DNA from: an uncultured Planctomycetaceae bacterium
Lineage (GTDB): Bacteria; Planctomycetota; Planctomycetia; Planctomycetales; Planctomycetaceae
Assembly (NCBI GenBank): GCA_903898975.1
Contig: CAIUHT010001184.1
Location: 1-5,877 of the forward strand
Length of the DNA: 5,877 nt
Direction: 5' to 3'
A program made the position numbers and the translations under genes. Below, piece after piece: positions 1 to 5,507 of this stretch. The notes under the pieces are model-generated. The model had not been told where the DNA came from. It saw only the letters and a list, made by a program, of their open reading frames with translations, and searched no databases. Each line of letters begins with the position of its first letter. Position 1 is the stretch's first letter.

Positions 1-3000
1 GGAGGCACGGTCGCCCCCAAATCCGTAGTCATCTTCTCCCTTTCGCACTTCGCGGAATTGGGCCAGATCCTCGACGATGATGACCCACACCGGCCCGATC
101 TGCGCGGTCGCTGTCGATCGCTGTTGTAATTCGGCGTGAAGTTGGTCGAGCAGGTCGGTGGTCTGAGCTGGACTGGAAAGCTTTAGTTGTCCAGTGAAGC
201 GCGAGGCGAGATCACGCCATGACACAAGTGGCGACCCTGCGCGGGGAGCGGTTTCTCCTCCGGTCGCGACGGCCTGATCTTTCGACAGCACCGAGACCCG
301 CGCTCCAGGCATGGCTAGGCAGGCGAGTGCCAGGTTGGCCAACACGCCGCGAGCAGGAGCGGGCGAGGGGCCCACCAGGAGCAAATGCGCTCCGGATCGC
401 CGCTCGAGCGTTATTGACATCGAGCCCGCGAGGGCGATCGATTCTCCCATCCAGAAGGTCAACCCCATAGTGGATCCCAAAACCTGCGAACTGCGAGTCC
501 TCTCCTGTTGGGCGAGGCCAGCCGTATCTCGCGCATCCTGGTCCGGGTTTCGGGTAGCTTCGACTTGGATGTGGATGCCGCGAGAACCTGCATTCTGCAG
601 CAGTTCGTTCAGGTCAGGGTTTGTGCGGGGGTCGGAGGGCTTGTTTCCCTCAAAAACCACCGGTTTTGGACAGGTCCGGCCCGAGCGGACGGCCAGTTGC
701 TCGATGACTGACAGCTGATGATCACGTTCATCATCATTCAGCCAGGCGATTTGAAACGGGGAATTTCCATCAGGCAGGCCGTTGGCATCGTTGTAGATCG
801 CCTCGCCCGGGCGAGTCAGCAGTCGCGCGGCACTGTTGGTCTCCGACAGAATAAGGTGGGCGTCTGCCTCACTGCACTGCAGCGCGATCCGGATCGCCAT
901 CTGTCCGAGCGTCGTTCGGGGCAAGGTGTAGGCTCCACCTAGACTCTGGGACCCGAGCAAGACGTGAATACCGAACGCCCGACCCTGCCTCACAAGACGA
1001 TCCAGCAGCAACGCCGCCTGCTGGCTCTGCCGGTCGTCCTCGACAAAGAATTCCTGAAACTCATCGACGACCAGCATCACGCGGGGCAAGTGGTGCTGAG
1101 GGAGGGCCTCGCGGCAGCCTGCCAGATCCTGCGCACCGACCGAGCGGAACAGGTCACCTCTCTCGCGAAGCACGGCGTCCAGTCGTTCGAGCACACTCAC
1201 CCCAAACTCCCGGTCACTCTCGATGGCTATCGTTCGGGCGTGCGGCAGGCGGTGGGTGGCGTAAGTCTTGAATTCGACCCCTTTCTTAAAGTCCACCAGG
1301 TAGAATTCGACCTGGTCGGGCGGGTATCGGAGCGCGAGATTGGTCACCACAACATGCAACAGGGTCGATTTGCCCGAGCCAGTTTTGCCCGCCACCAGCA
1401 CATGTTGCAAAGTCCCTCGGCCCAGCTGCAGTGTCTGAATTCGGGTCGCTCCCGCGCGACCGAGAGGAACGGATAGTCCCTTGCTGCTGTCCTCCCGCCA
1501 GAGCTGATCAACGGCAGGCGCGACGCGGTGGAACGACACCTCAACTCGTCTCAAGTCCTTTGCCCAAGATCCCAATCGGCGCACCAAGGAAACCAGGTTT
1601 GGCGGAGTGGGAGGAAGTTCGGGCAAAAGTTCCAGTTCCAAAGTCTCGCCGGGCCTGTGGATGGGGGTGTGCACGAACCGCCCGTCACGGTAGGCCAGAA
1701 CCAGCGACTGTTGCTCAATTTCGTCGAGGGGAAAGCCGATGGGGCAAGGCAGTGCGGTATCGCAGGCAAGCAGGGTGGCAACCCCGCACCGGCCCCCCTT
1801 GGCCACTATGCTTCTTAAACGTTGGAGGCTGTCCTCTGTGAAGCTGGATGGAAAACCGGCAACAACTAGTAGTCGATAGGGCTCGGCCACCTCACCCGCC
1901 TGGCGGTTGTACTCGACGATACTCTCGAATTCGTTTCGCAGATATTTCTGAAAGATCGTCTCCATGTGAGCGGTCAGTTTTGATAGCTGCTCCTCGATCT
2001 GTTGAGGCTCAGTCCAGATCCTGTGCGTGATCAGCAATTCGTCGAAATCGGCCAGATTCATGAACGCGGCGAAATTCTCACCAAGGCCCAACGGGTCGCA
2101 GATTGTGAGTCGCACCGTCCCAGGGGGCAATTGCGTCAGCCACCGCAGCATCGCCGTTTGCAGGAGCGCAATCGCCACGTTCAGGCCCGGTCCCGTTCCC
2201 CTCAGGAGCAGTGTCGAACGGTGCGGATACGACCATTCGGCGGGCCACTCCCACTCGGGTGGGACGCTGAGTGCAGTCGCCAGCGATGCCTGTGAGGTCG
2301 ACTCCACACCCGTGGGGATAGTATCGATCATTGGTGCAGTCTCACTGGGCGATCGGGGTGGAATAGGGCGAAAGCGACCGATGCGAAACTCTCCCTCGGT
2401 AGGCTCGGCGGGGGGCTGCCACCCCGCCGTTTGCACCTGGGACCAGGCAGGCGAGAACTGGGCTGACCGACGCTCCAATTTCGAAATCTGGCCAACGATC
2501 TCGTCCATCGCCGCCTGCCACCTGGAGTTGGTCCGTTCCTCGACCACATCACGAGCCCGTTGTCGCGCCGCTTGCTCGGCCCGTGACCGGTGCATCAGTC
2601 GATTCGAATGCAGTTGCAGTTCGGAATCGAGGCGGGCCCGCTGCCTGCTGAATCGCGACTCCAGTTCGCGAATCGATTCTTGGAAATCCCGGGTCGCGCG
2701 CTCGTGGGTCGTCGCTACCTGGGCCTTGAGAGACTGTGTCTGTTGGTGGAACGATTGCTCGAGCGCAAGGCTGGATGCCGCATGATCGCCCTGCAGCCTG
2801 GCATTGTGTCGAGCCTGGCGTTCCTGCAGCACTTGCAACTCGCGGGCCGCTTCATTTTCGGCCTGCTGCAACTCGGCAGTCGAGATTTTTTGCCATCGGA
2901 AGAATGCTGCCCGGGCATCGGCCAAAGCCTGTTCGGCGGTTTCCAGTGGTCCCGCAGTGACCTGACCTGCCGAAACGTAAAGCGCAAACCAGCTGAGCAG

Positions 3001-3810
3001 GGTAAAAGCCAGTCCAATTCCCACGCAAATCAACAGCCAAGTCTGTTGATCTGGCAGTGGGCTCATGAACCACTGGGGCTCAATGATGCCCCAGGTGACT
3101 GACGCGGACCCCCCCCACAACACCAGCGAAATCCACAAGGGGTTCCATCCCACCAGTGCTTGTGGAAGGATCAGCCGCTCGATCTCCGCCGACGATTGGC
3201 GAAACAGCTCAAACTGCCCCTTGGCGAGTGCGGCAAGTTCCTCACGCTTTGTGGGAATACGACCGGGATTGGGGAGCTCCCCCAACTGGCCGCGACGGCG
3301 TTCAATTGTCGCCTGCAGACGCTGGTAATCGAGGCTTGATTCCTCCGCCAGGCGGGCAATCTGGTCGCTTGACTGCTGAATCTGGGCTCGCAGCCGGTCG
3401 CATTGTACCCGCGGTCCGTGCTCCCCGTCGGCGTCCGTGATGGAGGTGGACAACCACAGCTGCTCATGCAGTTTCGTGTCAAGCACCGCCAACTGGCGGG
3501 CGAGTTCGGTCTGCATTTCTCCCAATCGATCCGAGAGGCCCTGTGCCAGCTCCCGACTGCTCCGCTCTGACCCCGTGGTGAGCGCCTCCCGCTCTTGTTG
3601 CACGTCGCGTGTCAGTTGGGCGATCGCTTGTGAGTGCTCGGCCCGGAGACGCTCAAGGGCCTGAGCATGTTCCGAACGGTCCAATTCGGTCTCGGCGGGT
3701 GGCAGGGCCGCAAGTTCCAACTCGTCGGCATGACGGGTGGTGACCGCTGAGAGCATTCGCCTTGCCAGATCGGCACTCGCGGGAGCAGCTGGAGTCGAGG
3801 GATTGGTCAT
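1..3810 (-). CDS. Membrane-anchored FtsK/SpoIIIE-family ATPase with three tandem ATPase modules, EccC/EssC-like (C-terminus cut by window edge)
   Basis: This frame is open for 1270 codons from the ATG at 3810 to the left edge, with no stop. Residues 1-220 are charged, Gln/Glu/Arg-rich helix that looks like coiled coil. A membrane hairpin follows (about 225-243 and 258-280), then a second coiled coil (about 285-450). Module 1 (about 505-720) has a degenerate P-loop (GTGPGLNV, 538-545) and no acidic pair after LLVV at 647-650. Module 2 (about 745-1040) is canonical: Walker A GKTGSGKS at 808-815, VDFKKG at 839-844, Walker B MLVVDE at 912-917, FtsK-type RAFGIH at 944-949, GSQ at 953-955 and RPGEA at 1000-1004. 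Module 3 has GPSPAPAR (1147-1154) in place of Walker A and IIVED (1244-1248). The family couples ATP hydrolysis to moving DNA or protein. The neighbouring WXG100-like genes favour a T7SS motor, but a DNA-pumping role is not excluded. The start has no clear Shine-Dalgarno. There is no other in-frame ATG before the upstream stop near 3922, although Met19 is a possible internal start. The FtsK assignment is firm; the T7SS role is inferred. Confidence 0.93.
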   Translation of the reverse strand, partial: MTNPSTPAAPASADLARRMLSAVTTRHADELELAALPPAETELDRSEHAQALERLRAEHSQAIAQLTRDVQQEREALTTGSERSSRELAQGLSDRLGEMQTELARQLAVLDTKLHEQLWLSTSITDADGEHGPRVQCDRLRAQIQQSSDQIARLAEESSLDYQRLQATIERRRGQLGELPNPGRIPTKREELAALAKGQFELFRQSSAEIERLILPQALVGWNPLWISLVLWGGSASVTWGIIEPQWFMSPLPDQQTWLLICVGIGLAFTLLSWFALYVSAGQVTAGPLETAEQALADARAAFFRWQKISTAELQQAENEAARELQVLQERQARHNARLQGDHAASSLALEQSFHQQTQSLKAQVATTHERATRDFQESIRELESRFSRQRARLDSELQLHSNRLMHRSRAEQAARQRARDVVEERTNSRWQAAMDEIVGQISKLERRSAQFSPAWSQVQTAGWQPPAEPTEGEFRIGRFRPIPPRSPSETAPMIDTIPTGVESTSQASLATALSVPPEWEWPAEWSYPHRSTLLLRGTGPGLNVAIALLQTAMLRWLTQLPPGTVRLTICDPLGLGENFAAFMNLADFDELLITHRIWTEPQQIEEQLSKLTAHMETIFQKYLRNEFESIVEYNRQAGEVAEPYRLLVVAGFPSSFTEDSLQRLRSIVAKGGRCGVATLLACDTALPCPIGFPLDEIEQQSLVLAYRDGRFVHTPIHRPGETLELELLPELPPTPPNLVSLVRRLGSWAKDLRRVEVSFHRVAPAVDQLWREDSSKGLSVPLGRAGATRIQTLQLGRGTLQHVLVAGKTGSGKSTLLHVVVTNLALRYPPDQVEFYLVDFKKGVEFKTYATHRLPHARTIAIESDREFGVSVLERLDAVLRERGDLFRSVGAQDLAGCREALPQHHLPRVMLVVDEFQEFFVEDDRQSQQAALLLDRLVRQGRAFGIHVLLGSQSLGGAYTLPRTTLGQMAIRIALQCSEADAHLILSETNSAARLLTRPGEAIYNDANGLPDGNSPFQIAWLNDDERDHQLSVIEQLAVRSGRTCPKPVVFEGNKPSDPRTNPDLNELLQNAGSRGIHIQVEATRNPDQDARDTAGLAQQERTRSSQVLGSTMGLTFWMGESIALAGSMSITLERRSGAHLLLVGPSPAPARGVLANLALACLAMPGARVSVLSKDQAVATGGETAPRAGSPLVSWRDLASRFTGQLKLSSPAQTTDLLDQLHAELQQRSTATAQIGPVWVIIVEDLAQFREVRKGEDDYGFGGDRAS
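3109..3116 (-). repeat. G8 homopolymer inside the coding region for the first membrane helix
   Basis: Eight consecutive C on the plus strand read as eight G on the coding strand, spanning Trp232-Gly233-Gly234 of the ATPase. Gaining one G would reach a TGA about 10 codons later, and losing one G would reach a TGA about 15 codons later. Either change would remove all ATPase modules. The tract is visible directly. Any slippage role is inference. Confidence 0.9.
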
Positions 3811-4049
3811 GGCGAAGAAGCGTTGGTCAAGTTGGCGAAGTACACCACGGGAGAGGGCTGTCTCTACCGCGAATGGGCTCGGAAGAGTCGGTGGCCGGAC
3901 GACGAGTCCCCTTTGGCGAGGTCAGGTGGCGCTGGAGATCGGCGAGCAACGAGAATCACGGGTTCAGTGGGGCGAGATTAAGAGATCCTGACTCACTGTT
4001 GGTGGGGCAGGCCTGCAAAACCGATGTATCGAGCCAGCCGGGACCGGGT
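3811..4049. other. 239-nt intergenic gap upstream of the large ATPase gene
   Basis: No supportable gene lies here. On the minus strand the ATPase frame stays open upstream of its ATG but has no ATG, GTG or TTG before a TGA near 3922, so the gap is genuinely non-coding for that gene. It contains a 10-bp perfect palindrome, gcaggcctgc, at 4007-4016. I see no convincing terminator hairpin with a T run and no clear -35/-10 pair. The gap is long compared with the overlapping genes just upstream, so the ATPase could have its own promoter. Confidence 0.6.
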
Positions 4050-4280
4050 TTACCACGGTTCACAGTCTTTGCGGACCGTGCGGAAAAGTTCGGAAAGCCG
4101 TTGGATCGCGGTCGCAGTCTGTCCAATCTCGATCGCCAGAGGCTGCAGAAAATCCCGCTCAAAGGCCCGGGCGTTCTCGTCACGCCACGTTTCGCGTGTC
4201 TCTCCCCAAGCCACTTGCAGCTTTTCGAGTGCGTCCCGCAGCGGTCCGACACCGGTGGGGGAATCAAGTGGGCGCATCAT
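4050..4280 (-). CDS. Small WXG100-like helical-hairpin protein B, WRD variant (76 aa)
   Basis: This protein of 76 residues is predicted to form two helices around a turn carrying Thr31-Trp32-Arg33-Asp34, followed by Phe40 and Phe44. The arrangement TWRD-x5-F-x3-F-x3-L is shared exactly with the protein encoded at 5171-5443, so the two look like diverged paralogues. WXG100/Esx proteins are about 100-residue helical hairpins with W-x-G at the turn, dimerise, and are substrates or components of type VII secretion. Here Gly is replaced by Asp and the protein is short. The start overlaps the end of the upstream 252-residue gene by 17 nt, implying coupled translation. There are two adjacent ATGs (4280 and 4277). 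A GGAG lies 4 or 7 nt upstream of them, so the second could be the true start. The same frame is open further upstream, but that part lies antisense-free within the neighbouring gene and shows no family features. No YxxxD/E export signal is seen at its C-terminus. Confidence 0.72.
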   Translation of the reverse strand: MMRPLDSPTGVGPLRDALEKLQVAWGETRETWRDENARAFERDFLQPLAIEIGQTATAIQRLSELFRTVRKDCEPW

Positions 4281-5022
4281 TCGGCTCCATTTCCGAGGGG
4301 TTTGGGTTCGCAGAAGTCGGCCCAGCAAGAGCTGGAGCTTCAACCGGAGGCTCAGGTTGCATGCCGCTGGAAGATTTTTGGGCATGAGAAGTCGTGCCGT
4401 TAGTTGTGTCCAGCGACTGATCGGCTTCCTCTTCGAAGGCCGGGGACTCCACGGGCGTGACTGGCCGCGTGAGCGATGCGGCCGGGGTGCCAGATAAGCT
4501 CGGCTTGGTGACCTCTTGAGCACTGGCACGAGGGGCTGTGGGAGCTTGGGCTTCGAAGTAGCGTTCGAGGGCTTGCACCGTATTGTCCAGCCGGGCCAGT
4601 GCCTTGGGGATCCCCTGTTCAAGGAGTTCCCGCAGGGGGGCCACCCGTCCGCAATACTCGTCGACCTCTTCACGAGCCAGTCGGGCCCAGCGACGCACCG
4701 ACTCGCGTTTCTCTTCGGCTTGCACGAGTCGGTGCTTGCTTCGTTGCAACTGCTCCTTTTCTTCGATGCAGCTGGGGGTGTAGTCACGAGATTTTTTCAT
4801 CATCGCGGTTTCAAGTGCCGAGCGCGACCGGCTGATCAATTCGTGGCACCGCAAGACCTCCATCCGCCAATAAGTGGGGGCCTCCCCCTCCAGCCACTGC
4901 AGCAGACGCTGCGATTGCTGATCCAGTCCCAACAGAATCCCGAGACCTTCTTCTTGAAACTTCACCAGCGCCTGGCGAAATCGGAGCAGGTCCGCGACCG
5001 AAATCACGTGGGCGTTTGGCAT
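4264..5022 (-). CDS. Helical coiled-coil protein with disordered Pro/Ser/Glu-rich tail, T7SS-associated hypothetical (252 aa)
   Basis: I do not recognise a named family with certainty. Residues 1-158 are almost entirely helical, with no signal peptide or membrane segment. Visible landmarks are Tyr51-Trp52-Arg53, a basic and glutamate-rich coiled-coil stretch at about 87-125, Arg-Arg-Trp at 110-112, Glu-Tyr at 122-123, and a final helix ending at Tyr155-Phe156. Residues 159-252 are rich in Pro, Ala, Ser, Thr and Glu and look disordered. The gene lies between two WXG100-like genes and upstream of an FtsK-type ATPase, and it overlaps the next gene by 17 nt. It is therefore probably a partner, adaptor or substrate of the same machinery (inference). 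The helical body is longer than an Esx hairpin, and the protein is shorter than LXG or PPE toxins. No toxin domain is visible. The start is the only ATG after an in-frame TGA about 35 nt upstream; it has no Shine-Dalgarno. Confidence 0.85.
   Translation of the reverse strand: MPNAHVISVADLLRFRQALVKFQEEGLGILLGLDQQSQRLLQWLEGEAPTYWRMEVLRCHELISRSRSALETAMMKKSRDYTPSCIEEKEQLQRSKHRLVQAEEKRESVRRWARLAREEVDEYCGRVAPLRELLEQGIPKALARLDNTVQALERYFEAQAPTAPRASAQEVTKPSLSGTPAASLTRPVTPVESPAFEEEADQSLDTTNGTTSHAQKSSSGMQPEPPVEAPALAGPTSANPNPSEMEPNDAPT
4285..4288 (-). promoter_or_regulatory. Ribosome binding site (GGAG) for the 76-aa WXG100-like gene
   Basis: GGAG on the coding strand lies 4 nt before the ATG at 4280 and 7 nt before the ATG at 4277. 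It sits inside the last codons of the 252-residue gene. Its presence is the main reason for starting the small gene here and not at one of the earlier ATGs in the same long open frame. The 7-nt spacing slightly favours the second ATG. Confidence 0.55.
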
Positions 5023-5170
5023 GGCGAAATGGGAAGTGCGTGGGTAGGAACGTTGGAATCAGAGTGCCAGGGAAAGCCTTTGCTTCAGGTTGGGCTCAGT
5101 CCCGTGAGCGCTAGAGAAGAAACGAGAATTTGTTGCGGCTGAGTCCGCTGCCTCGACCGGTCATCCCCGA
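5023..5170. other. 148-nt spacer between the first small gene and the 252-aa gene
   Basis: No open frame of note is present and no terminator-like hairpin with a T run is seen. The spacing and shared orientation are compatible with one transcript. The sequence immediately before the downstream ATG (TTCGCC) is identical to that before the ATPase ATG. Neither place has a Shine-Dalgarno. Confidence 0.5.
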
Positions 5171-5443
5171 TCAGCGCTGCTGCAGATACTCGTCAATCCG
5201 ATCGGCCTTGCGGAGTAGAAACGGGATATATTGGTTATTGGCTTCGACAAACCGGGAAAGCCCCACCAGGTTCTGCTGGAATTCTTCGGTGAAACGCTGG
5301 TTCTCCTGATCGCGCCACGTCGTCGAGAGCATTTCAACCTGGGTCGCCAGGGCCGCCATCTGTTCGGCCAGTGAGGTGTTGAATTTTCGCAGCCCCAGCG
5401 CGAATCGCCGCAGTTCCGCTGGATCGACAATTGCTGCTGACAT
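5171..5443 (-). CDS. WXG100-like helical-hairpin protein A, WRD variant (90 aa)
   Basis: At 90 residues its length and two-helix pattern fit the WXG100/Esx family. Helix one is about residues 8-40, the turn carries Thr42-Trp43-Arg44-Asp45, and helix two is about 46-88 with Phe51 and Phe55 on one face. In the family the conserved turn is W-x-G; here Gly is replaced by Asp, as in the 76-residue protein encoded at 4050-4280. The two share the spacing TWRD-x5-F-x3-F-x3-L. No signal peptide, Cys pair or membrane segment is present, as expected for a leaderless Esx protein. A clear YxxxD/E motif is absent at the C-terminus, which ends in Asp-Glu-Tyr-Leu-Gln-Gln-Arg. It is the first gene of the leftward cluster. 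The ATG is supported by AAGGGG 9 nt upstream. A longer overlapping frame starting at 5475 has no family features and is a shadow. The likely role is a secreted or structural partner of the cluster's ATPase (inference). Confidence 0.78.
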   Translation of the reverse strand: MSAAIVDPAELRRFALGLRKFNTSLAEQMAALATQVEMLSTTWRDQENQRFTEEFQQNLVGLSRFVEANNQYIPFLLRKADRIDEYLQQR

Positions 5444-5452
5444 GCCCCTGTG

Positions 5453-5458
5453 CCCCTT
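5453..5458 (-). promoter_or_regulatory. Ribosome binding site (AAGGGG) of the first gene
   Basis: AAGGGG on the coding strand ends 9 nt before the ATG at 5443, a workable Shine-Dalgarno spacing. A second G-rich stretch, AGGGG, abuts the start codon. The site supports the 5443 start over the alternative overlapping frame. Confidence 0.55.
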
Positions 5459-5464
5459 GACTGA

Positions 5465-5507
5465 ACTGTGCTCACGGAAGCTCCCCCAGTGGGGATCTAC
5501 TCACAGT
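5465..5507. promoter_or_regulatory. Nested inverted repeat in the leader of the cluster
   Basis: An outer 6-bp inverted repeat, actgtg (5465-5470) with cacagt (5502-5507), encloses an inner 5-bp repeat, tcccc (5482-5486) with gggga (5491-5495), around a 4-nt loop. The element lies 22 nt upstream of the first start codon, immediately before the Shine-Dalgarno. It could be an operator or a leader RNA structure. It has no T run, so it is not a typical terminator. The match lengths are short and could be chance. Confidence 0.3.

Noticed and set aside
964..1476. Plus-strand open frame of 170 codons
   Set aside because: It lies antisense to the canonical Walker A/B region of the ATPase. Its translation has no recognisable family features, and GC-rich codon use opens the opposite strand by chance.
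2027..2785. Plus-strand open frame of 252 codons
   Set aside because: It is antisense to the second coiled coil and first ATPase module. The Ser/Arg/Cys-rich translation is typical of a shadow frame.
4007..4016. 10-bp palindrome gcaggcctgc in the gap before the ATPase gene
   Set aside because: A single 10-bp GC-rich palindrome is expected at low frequency by chance. There is no T run and no second copy to suggest a terminator or operator.
4281..4787. N-terminal extension of the frame containing the 76-aa WXG100-like protein (245 codons in total)
   Set aside because: This part overlaps the 252-aa gene in another frame and reads as low-complexity Pro/Arg/Ser sequence. The family-like part begins at the ATG pair preceded by GGAG.
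4516..5142. Plus-strand open frame of 208 codons
   Set aside because: It is antisense to the 252-aa coiled-coil gene, which has coherent helical architecture and a sensible overlap with the next gene.
5161..5475. Minus-strand frame of 104 codons overlapping the 90-aa WXG100-like gene
   Set aside because: Its translation is Arg/Cys/Trp-rich with no helical-hairpin pattern. The 90-aa frame has the TWRD signature and a Shine-Dalgarno.
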